Shown: positions 50,733 to 58,690 of the stretch, one piece after another
How the letters are laid out: each line of letters begins with the position of its first letter
Numbering within the stretch: position 1 is the first letter of the stretch
DNA from: Desulfonispora thiosulfatigenes DSM 11270
GTDB lineage: Bacteria; Bacillota; Peptococcia; Peptococcales; Desulfonisporaceae
DNA length: 64,000 nucleotides
Direction of reading: 5' to 3'
NCBI RefSeq assembly: GCF_900176035.1
Contig: NZ_FWWT01000008.1
Span: 62,001-126,000, forward strand
The notes under the pieces: model-generated
The model's database searches: none
Told to the model about the DNA's origin: nothing
Seen by the model: the letters and a program-made list of their open reading frames with translations, nothing else
Made by a program: the position numbers and the translations under genes

Positions 50733-51164
50733 TTAAGATAAAGGCTTACTTGGTTGTGATATTTTACTTAAAGCTTGGCCTGCTTCATCTACGTGGATAT
50801 TTTGTGTTGCTAAATCACCCATAGATAACATTCCTACCATTTGATTGTTTTCTATAACTGGTAATCTTCTAACTTGACTATTTGACATTTCATTTGCTGC
50901 ATCTTGAGCGCTCATTTCTGAAGAAGCTGATTTAAGTGACTTAGACATAACTTCACTTACTTTTACATCATTAAGATTTTTGCCTTCTGCTACTACTCTT
51001 AATGCTATATCTCTATCCGTTAAAATACCTTGAACTTCTTTATTTTGACTACATACTGGGATACTACCTACATTTCTTTGCTTCATAATTCTCGCAGCTT
51101 CTATTACTGAATCTTCAGGACATACCGAAGAAACATCTTTAGTCATCAATTCTTTTACTTTCAT
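50733..51164 (-). CDS. CBS-pair protein
   Basis: 143 residues forming two CBS motifs: VKELMTKDVSSVCPEDSVIE, NVGSIPVCSQ, GILTDRDIALRVVAEGKN, then VSEVMSKSLKSASSEMSAQD and VRRLPVIENNQMVGMLSMGD. Stand-alone CBS pairs bind adenine nucleotides and act as sensors; the partner is unknown. AGGAGG precedes ATG 51164. It is 12 bases after a DUF3892 gene and shares its terminator. The pattern is the common stress-type small CBS protein of Clostridia. Confidence 0.92.
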   Translation of the reverse strand: MKVKELMTKDVSSVCPEDSVIEAARIMKQRNVGSIPVCSQNKEVQGILTDRDIALRVVAEGKNLNDVKVSEVMSKSLKSASSEMSAQDAANEMSNSQVRRLPVIENNQMVGMLSMGDLATQNIHVDEAGQALSKISQPSKPLS

Positions 51165-51176
51165 TTAAACTACCTC

Positions 51177-51404
51177 CTAATTAATGATATTATTTAAATT
51201 GCTTAGATTATTATCCAGACTTTCATCTGGATAAGTTCGTAAATACTTCGTTCCTTCACGACTAACTACTTCCATTCCAGTAAAATTACCCTTTTCTACT
51301 TCATCAATTGCTTGATTTAAGCTGTAAATGATGTTGTCATCTGTTTTTACTGCAATAATAGTACCATCTGGATCTTTACTTACTGCAACGATTTCTTTTT
51401 TCAT
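51177..51404 (-). CDS. DUF3892 family small protein
   Basis: 75 residues, MKKEIVAVSKDPDGTIIAVK followed by INQAIDEVEKG-like LNQAIDEVEKGNFTGMEVV and LRTYPDES. This is the DUF3892 pattern, of unknown function. ATG 51404 has GGAGGGG upstream. It lies before the CBS gene in a two-gene operon. Confidence 0.8.
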   Translation of the reverse strand: MKKEIVAVSKDPDGTIIAVKTDDNIIYSLNQAIDEVEKGNFTGMEVVSREGTKYLRTYPDESLDNNLSNLNNIIN

Positions 51405-51548
51405 CAAAATCCCCTCCAGCACTCTTAATATGTGTATTTTATAAAAAATCTATACTAATAAAATTAATTACCTATATTTTCAACTAATTAATATTGGAAA
51501 TTTACAAAAGATAATAATGCAACTTAATAGTTAGAGGAGGTTTTAACT

Positions 51549-51821
51549 ATGAAAAAGAACATTAGCGATATGGAAGCATTTATTCGTTTATGGGCAGGTT
51601 TTTCTATGTTAGGAGTAGGTATTGCTAGAGATTCTAGTAGTATGACTATCTTAGGCTCTGGTAAGATTGCTGAGGGACTTTTCAAGTATTGTCCTGTAAA
51701 GCACTTATTCCAAGTTACAACTAAGCATAAAGAAATATTCGCAGAGAAAAAAGAAGATATCACAGAAACAATTAAGGAAACAGTAAATGATACTGTAGAA
51801 GAGGGTTTAGGCGCTTTTTAA
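51549..51821 (+). CDS. DUF2892 (YgaP-type membrane) protein
   Basis: 90 residues. The N-terminus ISDMEAFIRLWAGFSMLGVG has the DUF2892 signature (N/D-x4-R-x4-G). Only about one clear hydrophobic segment is followed by LGSGKIAEGLFKYCPVKHLF, where the usual GxCPxY motif appears as KYCPVKHLF. The acidic C-terminal tail is helical. AGAGGAGG precedes ATG 51549. It is divergent from DUF3892-CBS. The function of the family is unknown. Confidence 0.8.
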   Translation: MKKNISDMEAFIRLWAGFSMLGVGIARDSSSMTILGSGKIAEGLFKYCPVKHLFQVTTKHKEIFAEKKEDITETIKETVNDTVEEGLGAF

Positions 51822-51836
51822 CCTAAAGTTACAAAA

Positions 51837-51870
51837 AAAGGTTTAGAAAATTGTAATTTTCTAAACCTTT
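51837..51870 (+). terminator. Terminator after the DUF2892 gene
   Basis: Perfect 16-bp arms (51837-51852 / 51855-51870) followed by TTTTTT. There is an A-run on the left, so it could act on both strands, also behind the lipoprotein gene. Confidence 0.85.
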
Positions 51871-51944
51871 TTTATCTACTATAAATTTTACATGAAATGA
51901 GAGTTATAATTTTTCAATTCTAGATTCAAACTTTACCTGATACT

Positions 51945-52631
51945 TTACTTGTTATTTTTAAAGCTAGGTACAGTATATTCTTGTAATTCTTCAGTAATCT
52001 TATATTCTTCACCAATATATTCTTGTTTTACTAATCCTAGTCCAGGTTTATAGTATACATAACTTATATTTCCATTTTCCGACTTTACAGTTACTTTAAT
52101 ACAATCGCTAAACTCACCTGCTGGAACTACAACCTTTTCGCTTAAAGAATCAATCGTAAATATATTACTTTCTGATTCCCAGGAATTACCTACCTCTATT
52201 GGTTCAGCTAAAATCACCTGGTCTACATTATTCTCTTGTTTTAAGATATTTTCATCTCCATACATTTCTTCTTGATTAAATACCACTTTTAATTTTCCAT
52301 CTTGATATTCATAGATTCTGCCAAGAGTTGTCCCACCATTATTAAACTGAGTTTGCACCCTATTATCTTCACGATATAATACCTTTTGTTCAAATCCGGC
52401 AAATTCGTTTCCTTCTCCTTTTAGCGTCCAGCTATCTCCTGGATTTAAAGGATATACATCTTCAACTGTTAAGCTTACTGGTTCTGGTTCATTTTGATCA
52501 TTTTGTTCGTTTTCATCCTTTACTGGCTCATTATCTTGTCCATCTGGTGTAGATGCAGCATCACATCCCGTAAAAATCAGCGTTACACTTAAACACAAAA
52601 TTAATGTTAATAACATAATTTTTTTCTTCAT
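51945..52631 (-). CDS. Lipoprotein of unknown function
   Basis: 228 residues. The signal MKKKIMLLTLILCLSVTLIF ends in a FTGC lipobox (Cys ~23). An acidic Asp/Glu/Asn/Pro linker (~25-55) leads to a beta-rich domain. Segments YPLNPGDSWTLKGEGNEF, VVPAGEFSDCIKVTV and YYKPGLGLVKQEYIG resemble the GxxW..xGxGLVK pattern of many secreted beta-sheet proteins of anaerobes. ATG 52631 has GGAGGG upstream. It stands alone between terminators. Function not recognised. Confidence 0.75.
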   Translation of the reverse strand: MKKKIMLLTLILCLSVTLIFTGCDAASTPDGQDNEPVKDENEQNDQNEPEPVSLTVEDVYPLNPGDSWTLKGEGNEFAGFEQKVLYREDNRVQTQFNNGGTTLGRIYEYQDGKLKVVFNQEEMYGDENILKQENNVDQVILAEPIEVGNSWESESNIFTIDSLSEKVVVPAGEFSDCIKVTVKSENGNISYVYYKPGLGLVKQEYIGEEYKITEELQEYTVPSFKNNK

Positions 52632-52724
52632 ATTATTTCCCTCCACAAAAAAGATTAAAAAATAGTTTCTTTTTTAACCTTATATATTAAATTAGTTAGA
52701 AAAAGCTAAAGCAAATATTAAGCT

Positions 52725-54401
52725 TTAACTTTCTCTAAAACAACTTCCACCGATAAATTCTTTTAAAATAGAGTTTATTGGAACATTATCTGGGAATGCA
52801 GGAACAAAGAATTGTAGTAACCGAATTAATCTTTGAGCCTCAAGAAATTCGGGCTCTCCAGGACCAATCTTTTCTAATTCAGGTTGCACCAAGCCTTTCA
52901 AAATTGCTTTTTCATATATGAGCGCTGAGTTAAACATATAGTCTGCTTCTTCTTGGAAAGGAAAAATATTTTTTGCTTCTCCCTTACGCACTGAAGGCCA
53001 TCTATTAATAGTTTGCTTAGCACTAGTTCCCCTATATTGAATATCTCTGTAAATACGTCTAATTAACCTAGTATCAGAACTAGAAATAGGGGTCCAATCG
53101 TCAACATTTAATTGAGTCAAAGCACTTATATATATTTTCCTTTTATTACTATGTGGTATTGATTCGGTCAACTTTTCATTTAAGCCATGTATACCTTCAA
53201 TAATTAAGACTTGATTAGCTTCTAATTTGACTTTATGACCTTCTGCTTTTCGTCTACCTGTAGTAAAGTCAAACCTTGGTACAATAACCTCTTTTCCATC
53301 AATCAAATCAACTAAATGTCGATTAAATAATTCTAAATCTAAAGCATTGATACTCTCAAAATCCAAACCACCATTTTCATCTTTAGGAGTAAATTCCCGA
53401 TCAACAAAATAATCATCTAACGAAATAGTTATAGGTTTTATACCATTAACTCTTAATTGAATATAAAGTCTATGGGCAAAGGTCGTCTTCCCTGAAGATG
53501 AAGGTCCAGCAATCAAAATGAGCTTTACTTCGTCATTATGGTCACTAATACTTTTAGCAATTTCATATAGATTTCTTTCATGTAGGGCTTCATTAATTTG
53601 AACAAATTCACCTAATTGATTTGTTTCAATAATATTATTAAGTTGAGCAATATTTTCAACTTCTAATAGTTCACCCCAACGCTCACCTTCATATAATATT
53701 TGTGAAAGCTTTTGGGGGGCATGATAAGTTGGTAAAATGTTAGGATTGTTTTTTGCTGGTATCCTCAAAATAAGTCCATAGTGATAGCTATGTAAATCAA
53801 AAAGTTTTAAAACTCCTGTACTTGTAGCAACTGGTTCATAAAAATAGTCAAATACAGTACCACAACTATATAAACTTACTGTATCTCCTGGTTTATATTT
53901 AATATTATTAGCATTTTCAAATCTACCTTGACCTTGGAAAAATTTAATTGCATCATTTTTGAAAATATCTTGACGTTTAATAGGTCTATTTTCTGCAATG
54001 ATTCTTTTCATTTCATTTTTTATAGCATTAACATTCTCTTCAACTAAAATCCTAAAATCTTCACATCTTATTTCACAATAGGTACCATGAGGCAAGGAAT
54101 GCTCAATTTTTAAAGTAGCCTTGGGAAAAATATTATTTACAGCTGTCGCTAACACTAAAAAAAGACCTCGTTTATATATCCTCATGCCAATATCATTAGT
54201 TGTATCTATCCAAGTAATATTACTATCTGCATAAATAGGGTATGTTAATTCCTGAATTTGACCATTAACTATGGCTGCTAGCGGAGTGTGTAGTGGCGCA
54301 GGTACTACTTTTAAAATATCCTCAAGTGTTGAGCCTTGATCAATTTGTAATGGTTGATTATTAACCTCAACATTTATAAGATTCTGGTTTAATACTTTCA
54401 T
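52725..54401 (-). CDS. TGS-domain nucleoside (uridine) kinase family protein
   Basis: 558 residues. N-terminal TGS/ThrRS-like region (~1-70 TGS; ~70-270 resembling the threonyl-tRNA synthetase second domain, with HSLPHGTYCEI and YHAPQKLSQILYE). Then a P-loop kinase of the uridine-kinase/phosphoribulokinase type (~280-500): LIAGPSSSGKTTFAHRLY, SLDDYFVDR, EVIVPRFDFTTGRR, QVLIIEGIHGLN and RLIRRIYRDIQYRG. This fused form is common in Clostridia. The phosphorylated nucleoside is not known. AGGGGG precedes ATG 54401. Confidence 0.9.
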   Translation of the reverse strand: MKVLNQNLINVEVNNQPLQIDQGSTLEDILKVVPAPLHTPLAAIVNGQIQELTYPIYADSNITWIDTTNDIGMRIYKRGLFLVLATAVNNIFPKATLKIEHSLPHGTYCEIRCEDFRILVEENVNAIKNEMKRIIAENRPIKRQDIFKNDAIKFFQGQGRFENANNIKYKPGDTVSLYSCGTVFDYFYEPVATSTGVLKLFDLHSYHYGLILRIPAKNNPNILPTYHAPQKLSQILYEGERWGELLEVENIAQLNNIIETNQLGEFVQINEALHERNLYEIAKSISDHNDEVKLILIAGPSSSGKTTFAHRLYIQLRVNGIKPITISLDDYFVDREFTPKDENGGLDFESINALDLELFNRHLVDLIDGKEVIVPRFDFTTGRRKAEGHKVKLEANQVLIIEGIHGLNEKLTESIPHSNKRKIYISALTQLNVDDWTPISSSDTRLIRRIYRDIQYRGTSAKQTINRWPSVRKGEAKNIFPFQEEADYMFNSALIYEKAILKGLVQPELEKIGPGEPEFLEAQRLIRLLQFFVPAFPDNVPINSILKEFIGGSCFRES

Positions 54402-54595
54402 ACTTTTATTTCCCCCTCCCAGTCACTTACTTATATATATTCATACTATATTCTAGATATAAGAGCAAATCCCTTTTATTGCGTTTCTATCTAAAAGTTT
54501 AAGTGTCTTTAACTAGTATAAGTAAGTTTCTTTTTTCTATGTAAACTTGAATAGGTTTACCTAATATGCAGCTGTACTTTATTAAAATCCAAAAT

Positions 54596-54640
54596 AAAAA
54601 ACCCTAATTAAATCGGAATAAACAGATTTAACTAAGGTTT
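54596..54640 (-). terminator. Terminator of yajQ
   Basis: Stem of AACC-x-TAATTAAATC (from 54600) with GATTTAACTAAGGTT (to ~54639), with mismatches, followed on the minus strand by TTTTTATTTT. Confidence 0.75.
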
Positions 54641-54644
54641 TCTC

Positions 54645-55136
54645 TTATCTATAATTATTAAATTGTAAATCTACATCATATTCTTTACCTTTTAAAGTCG
54701 CAATTACAGATTGCAAATCATCAAGTTTTTTGCCAGTTACTCTAACTTGGTCTTCCTGGATAGAGGCTTGCACCTTAAGCTTCATGTTCTTTATATCTTT
54801 AACAATTTCTTTAGCTACATCTGTAGAAAGTCCTTGCTGTATTTTCACCATTTGTTTGACTAATCCGCCACCTACATCTTCAACTTTACCATAATCAAAG
54901 TTTTTAACTGAAACATTTCGACGGATAAGTTTCGTTTGTAAAATATCTACTACGCTGTTTAATCGCATAGTATCATCTGCAATAATTTTTATTTCTTCTT
55001 TTTCGAGTTTAACTTCGGACTTACTATTTTTAAAATCAAATCTTTGACTAATCTCTTTATTAGTCTGGTTTATAGCATTGTCTACTTCTTGCATATCCAC
55101 TTTGGATACTACATCAAAAGATGGATCCTTTGCCAA
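54645..55136 (-). CDS. yajQ: YajQ-family nucleotide-binding protein
   Basis: 163 residues, two repeated alpha/beta domains. Segments [55 protein letters not shown] and [20 protein letters not shown] are diagnostic of YajQ/DUF520. Some members are reported c-di-GMP effectors. The host has two GGDEF proteins nearby, so such a role is possible. The start is TTG 55136 with GGGGG upstream. Monocistronic. Confidence 0.95.
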   Translation of the reverse strand: MAKDPSFDVVSKVDMQEVDNAINQTNKEISQRFDFKNSKSEVKLEKEEIKIIADDTMRLNSVVDILQTKLIRRNVSVKNFDYGKVEDVGGGLVKQMVKIQQGLSTDVAKEIVKDIKNMKLKVQASIQEDQVRVTGKKLDDLQSVIATLKGKEYDVDLQFNNYR

Positions 55137-55207
55137 TATAATTACCCCCTTTTACCAGTAATTATATCTCATTTCACTAGAAAATATAATGAAAACTTCT
55201 ATATTAA

Positions 55208-55417
55208 TTATTTTTGACCATTCTGAGTACTAGTTGCAGTTTCTTCTGTTTCATTTGCCTCAGACATTACTGACTGTTTGAGATCTGTAGAAGCCTTTTT
55301 AAATTCTTTGATTCCATTTCCGAGGGATTTTCCTATTTCAGGTAGCTTGCTAGGTCCAAATATTACTAAAGCAACAATTAAAATCAAGGTTATTTCACCA
55401 AAACCTAAATTAAACAT
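55208..55417 (-). CDS. tatA: Twin-arginine translocase TatA/TatE, copy 1
   Basis: 69 residues: one N-terminal membrane helix (GEITLILIVALVIFGPSKLP), then the FGP hinge, an amphipathic helix (LGNGIKEFKKASTDL) and a polar tail. TatA forms the Tat pore for folded proteins. It lies 3 bases after a second tatA, whose stop region supplies its ribosome site (GGGGGC). No tatC is visible within the window. Confidence 0.93.
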   Translation of the reverse strand: MFNLGFGEITLILIVALVIFGPSKLPEIGKSLGNGIKEFKKASTDLKQSVMSEANETEETATSTQNGQK

Positions 55418-55420
55418 TTT

Positions 55421-55591
55421 TTAGCCCCCGATTTCTTCTTGATTTTCTTTATCATCTTTAACGGATTTTTTAAATTCTTTTAAAGATTGCCCTATAGCTT
55501 TGCCTACTCCAGGCAACTTTCCAGGTCCAAAAACAACTAAAACTAAAAATAAGATTAAAAGTAACTCAGGAATACCTATATTTCCAAACAT
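55421..55591 (-). CDS. tatA: Twin-arginine translocase TatA, copy 2
   Basis: 56 residues, shorter than common cutoffs: [40 protein letters not shown], then a charged tail ending EEIGG. It has the same membrane helix, FGP hinge and amphipathic helix as copy 1. AGGGGGTG precedes ATG 55591. It is the upstream gene of the pair, so tandem duplication and divergence are likely. Confidence 0.92.
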   Translation of the reverse strand: MFGNIGIPELLLILFLVLVVFGPGKLPGVGKAIGQSLKEFKKSVKDDKENQEEIGG

Positions 55592-55688
55592 CGCTGCACC
55601 CCCTAAAATAAGATATTTATAAATATCTTTTATTCTATTCTAACCCTAAATGCAGAGAGTTACAATTTCTTTTTTAATTAGAACTTTC

Positions 55689-55717
55689 TTGCTATTATAT
55701 AAGTTTGCAATTATAAT
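55689..55717 (+). promoter_or_regulatory. Sigma-A promoter of the zinc-ribbon gene
   Basis: TTGCTA (55689-55694) and TATAAT (55712-55717), 17-base spacer. The predicted leader is about 85 bases, starting near 55725. Confidence 0.7.
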
Positions 55718-55741
55718 AGGTGTAGGAATAGTTTAGGTCCA

Positions 55742-55805
55742 TTTAACTCACCTCCAAATTGGTGGTTTAAACCCTAATACCCTAGTTAAACCTGGAAAGG
55801 AGGTG
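55742..55805 (+). promoter_or_regulatory. Leader with anti-Shine-Dalgarno and alternative hairpins
   Basis: CACCTCC (55749-55755) is a perfect complement of the Shine-Dalgarno GGAGGTG (55799-55805). CACC also pairs with GGTG (55761-55764), extended by TTTAA/TTAAA. GGTTTAA (55764-55770) can instead pair with TTAAACC (55786-55792). The pairings are mutually exclusive, so the leader could expose or hide the ribosome site. Confidence 0.5.
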
Positions 55806-55811
55806 CTCCAC

Positions 55812-56084
55812 ATGGAATTTCAAGATAGAACTATTGCCTGTAAAGAATGTTCTGAAGACTTTGTATTTACAGCGGGTGAACAAGAATTTTACGCTGAAAA
55901 AGGCTTTGAAAACGAACCTCAACGTTGCCCTGATTGCCGTAAAGCAAGAAAACAACGTGTAAATAATAGAAGAGAAAAAGAAATGTTTAATACAACATGC
56001 TCGAGCTGTGGAGTTGAAACTCAGGTACCATTCAAACCAAATGGTTTAAAACCTGTATATTGTAGAGATTGTTTTAGAAAATAA
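55812..56084 (+). CDS. Zinc-ribbon protein (two CxxC-type ribbons)
   Basis: 90 residues. The first zinc ribbon uses C-x2-C (IACKECSEDF) and C-x2-C (RCPDCRKAR), with the aromatic FTAGEQEFYAEKGF between, a common Zn-ribbon/cold-shock-neighbour family. The second ribbon has CSSCGVETQVPFKPNGLKPV and YCRDCF. Probably nucleic-acid or ribosome associated. ATG 55812 is six bases after AAAGGAGGTG; GTG 55803 is inside the ribosome site. A structured leader precedes it and a strong terminator follows. Confidence 0.9.
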   Translation: MEFQDRTIACKECSEDFVFTAGEQEFYAEKGFENEPQRCPDCRKARKQRVNNRREKEMFNTTCSSCGVETQVPFKPNGLKPVYCRDCFRK

Positions 56085-56085
56085 T

Positions 56086-56110
56086 AAAAAAGCCGATTTC
56101 GGCTTTTTTT
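56086..56110. terminator. Bidirectional terminator after the zinc-ribbon gene
   Basis: Stem AAAAAAGCCGA/TCGGCTTTTTT (56086-56096 / 56099-56109) with a T-run. It also ends the convergent 2H-phosphoesterase gene. Confidence 0.9.
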
Positions 56111-56119
56111 ATTTGTTTA

Positions 56120-56698
56120 CTATTCTTCTGTATCAGCTGCCCTTTTTAAATTAAAGGTTTGGATGATTTTTTTCTCAGAGGAAATTATAGGTCGCCATAA
56201 TTCTAATCGCTCGATAACACACCTGCCCTGTACAGATATATCATTAACCATCTCTGAAGCTCTATAAAACTCTTCTTCACTCCACTCTCTATCAGCCCCA
56301 AAAACTCCTGCTATCGTAATATGAAACTTCCAACCACTAAAATTTTCACGGCTAGTGAGTCCCTTTGCCTGTAGTTGTTCATGGATTAAATAAGATAAGT
56401 TTTCAATAAAATAATTATCCCTTATTGCTAAAGTAATTGCTTTATGTGGTGGAGGAAAAAATTCAAATCCTTTTACTTCTAATGTAAAAGATTTAAATTT
56501 ATCTACAATGCTACTAATAATTTGTTCACATTCTTTTAAATCTTCGTTATTTTCTATTTTTAGAACTTCAATGGTTGCATGCAAAGAAGGTTCTATCCAT
56601 GAATAGAGATGAAATTCATTATTTATTTTTTCGCGTAAATCTTTAGCTAATTCTAAAACAGGACCTGTAGGTATGGCTACTAAAAATAATTGGTTCAT
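56120..56698 (-). CDS. 2H phosphoesterase (2'-5' RNA ligase / cyclic phosphodiesterase-like)
   Basis: 192 residues with the paired H-x-T/S-x motifs of the 2H superfamily: LHATIEVLKI (~residue 42) and WKFHITIAGVF (~125). It starts MNQLFLVAIPTGPVLELAKD. Members open 2',3'-cyclic phosphates on RNA or nucleotides; the true substrate is unknown. ATG 56698 has AGAGGT upstream. It may be read with the CoA-binding gene 46 bases upstream. Confidence 0.85.
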   Translation of the reverse strand: MNQLFLVAIPTGPVLELAKDLREKINNEFHLYSWIEPSLHATIEVLKIENNEDLKECEQIISSIVDKFKSFTLEVKGFEFFPPPHKAITLAIRDNYFIENLSYLIHEQLQAKGLTSRENFSGWKFHITIAGVFGADREWSEEEFYRASEMVNDISVQGRCVIERLELWRPIISSEKKIIQTFNLKRAADTEE

Positions 56699-56744
56699 AA
56701 TATTTACCTCTGAATTCAATTATATTTACTATGTACAACTTTAA

Positions 56745-57131
56745 TTATACATCCTTCGGGAATTTTTTGCTTAATTCAACTAATACACATCCCTCTAAGG
56801 CCATTATATCATTTTCCTGGCAAAAATTCAGAATTTCTTCACTTTCAGCTCCTGGTTGAATTAAGATTTTATTAATATTAAGTTCTTTAGCTTCTTTTAC
56901 TAAGTTAATGCCTATTTTCGGATGAATACATAGGTCTATTGCATCTACCTTTTCGGTAATATCATCAAAAGATGTATAAACTTCTTCCTTTTTAGTGCGT
57001 GGATTTACTTTAAACACATTATATCCATGCTCCTCTAGCTTTTTAGTAATTTTATAGGCATATTTGTTTTCATTTAAAACGTCTCCACAAACAGCCCAAT
57101 TTTTAAATTGTAAGAAATCTTGACCGCTCAT
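56745..57131 (-). CDS. CoA-binding-domain protein (YccU-like)
   Basis: 128 residues, one Rossmann-type CoA-binding domain: NWAVCGDVLNENKYAYKITK, HGYNVFKVNPRTKKE, AIDLCIHPKIGINLVKEAKE, ILIQPGAESEEIL and ALEGCVLVEL. It matches the YccU/CoA_binding_2 family, of unknown physiological role. AAGGGG precedes ATG 57131. Confidence 0.88.
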   Translation of the reverse strand: MSGQDFLQFKNWAVCGDVLNENKYAYKITKKLEEHGYNVFKVNPRTKKEEVYTSFDDITEKVDAIDLCIHPKIGINLVKEAKELNINKILIQPGAESEEILNFCQENDIMALEGCVLVELSKKFPKDV

Positions 57132-57206
57132 AACCTTACCCCTTTTATTATAGTATATTTACATATGTTCATTTTAACTTATTATATTAATCGGGTAAAT
57201 AGTTGT

Positions 57207-57878
57207 TTATCCACCCAAGGTAATATCTTGATCTTGATACCAATTAAGTGCGTTATAAAATTGTTCTGGCTTAAAATCTGGCCATAAATCATCTACTATA
57301 AAAAAATCAGCATAGATAGATTGTACAGGTAAAAAACCACTTAATCTTCTTCTCCCTCCCCAGCGTACAATTAAGTCCATACGTGAGATATCAGAAGATG
57401 CAATACTCTTTATTAAAGAATCATGACTCCAATCTCCTTCAAAAGCCTTGTTTTTCAAAGTATAGTTTAAATCCCAGTTCCAACCGTAATTCACTAGAAA
57501 ATTAACTTTAATTAATCCTTTGCCAAACTTAACTCTTTTAGTATAAGGAATTAGTTCTTTAGGAAATAAAGGCGAAGATGTGTTCCCCACAACTAATAAA
57601 TCAGCATCCCTATTGGCTAATTTTTCTACTGCATCTACGCAAGCTTTTTGAAATGCTTTAGTTTGAATAGCAGGTCTTTTAGTATTATCTTGAGTAAACC
57701 CATATAAGGTTAATTCCTCCACGCCTAACTCAAGGCACAATTCATAAAGCTTAAAACCTGGATCAATACCATAATCATACCCATCTTGTTTATTAAAGCC
57801 ATTATTTAAAGCCCATCTCCGATTCCCATCAGGAATAATACCGATATGTTTAGGCACACGTTTAAAGTTTATAATCAT
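57207..57878 (-). CDS. Divergent undecaprenyl-diphosphate-synthase-like protein
   Basis: 223 residues of the cis-prenyltransferase fold. The N-terminal motif is HIGIIPDGNRRWALNNGF (catalytic Asp kept; the usual Met-Asp-Gly-Asn-Gly-Arg is altered). LTLYGFTQDNTKRP is conserved. The C-terminal motif is DLIVRWGGRRRLSGFLPVQS, then YADFFIVDDLWPDF. The two diphosphate-binding Arg are present, but the Glu that ligands Mg2+ in UppS (Y-x-E) appears as Asp. It is shorter than UppS (~250). Probably a specialised paralogue and not the main lipid-carrier synthase. Confidence 0.85.
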   Translation of the reverse strand: MIINFKRVPKHIGIIPDGNRRWALNNGFNKQDGYDYGIDPGFKLYELCLELGVEELTLYGFTQDNTKRPAIQTKAFQKACVDAVEKLANRDADLLVVGNTSSPLFPKELIPYTKRVKFGKGLIKVNFLVNYGWNWDLNYTLKNKAFEGDWSHDSLIKSIASSDISRMDLIVRWGGRRRLSGFLPVQSIYADFFIVDDLWPDFKPEQFYNALNWYQDQDITLGG

Positions 57879-57957
57879 CACACACCTTTTTTTATGATTG
57901 CTTTTTATCAGTATTATTCCACAAATAGGAGTCTTCCATACATATTTCTAGGTTATT

Positions 57958-58575
57958 TTAAAAGGATCCAAACATCATACCTAATGGACCTTCTTCATCA
58001 ATAATATCTTCAATTTCATATATTGAAATTGGGAAGTAAGGTATTCCATAGGCATAGGCAGTTAATTCATATAATTGAAAATAAATAACTAATGATTTAT
58101 CAGCTATATAAAATTCTTGATTTCTTTTTATTCCAGTAAATTCTTCAAATAAAGATATATCTCTTTGTTCGATTTGCTTTTTAATAATATCAGATAAAAC
58201 CTGAACATAATTACTTCCTTTTTTAAATAAATCCTTAAGCTCATATTTTTGACCTGTTTGCATGTTAAAGGTTAAAGAATCCATAAGGGTAAGTCCATGG
58301 GCTCCCCCTGAATATGCATAATTACCTAAAGAAATACTTAAAATTGATCTTTGATTATTTTTAATTTCATAGAATCCCGATACTTCTGTTTGAGGATTTT
58401 CGTAAAATCCTTGCTTTACATTCATTTCATGCACCTTATTTGCAATTGTAGTATTTACCCTTTGCGCTACATAAGGATTAATATTATAATCATGAACTAC
58501 TGGATAATATATATCCATTCTTGGCCTAACTAGACGCATAGTAGTTGTATTAACTGGAAATCTAGATTTATCCAT
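57958..58575 (-). CDS. DUF4163/DUF3298 domain protein
   Basis: 205 residues without a signal peptide. It has YYPVVHDYNINPYVAQRVNT (DUF4163-like start) and the DUF3298 core SISLGNYAYSGGAHGLTLMD, SLTFNMQTGQKYELKDLFKK, YITDKSLVIYF-like YIADKSLVIYFQLYELTAYA and YGIPYFPISI. The same pair of domains forms the extracytoplasmic part of RsiV-type anti-sigma factors that bind lysozyme, but no membrane helix is seen here. Function unknown. AGGAGG precedes ATG 58575. Confidence 0.85.
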   Translation of the reverse strand: MDKSRFPVNTTTMRLVRPRMDIYYPVVHDYNINPYVAQRVNTTIANKVHEMNVKQGFYENPQTEVSGFYEIKNNQRSILSISLGNYAYSGGAHGLTLMDSLTFNMQTGQKYELKDLFKKGSNYVQVLSDIIKKQIEQRDISLFEEFTGIKRNQEFYIADKSLVIYFQLYELTAYAYGIPYFPISIYEIEDIIDEEGPLGMMFGSF

Positions 58576-58641
58576 AAATTTTACCTCCTATTTTAAAATA
58601 ACTTTCTATCTATTTTATTCAAATAGGGGCAAAATGCTTGC

Positions 58642-58679
58642 AAAAAAAGCAGGAAGGAAATTAATCCTACCTGCTTTTT
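58642..58679 (-). terminator. Terminator of the pyruvate:ferredoxin oxidoreductase gene
   Basis: Stem AAAAGCAGG (58645-58653) / CCTGCTTTT (58670-58678) with inner GGA/TCC, then T residues on the minus strand. Confidence 0.88.
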
Positions 58680-58690
58680 ATATATTTATA

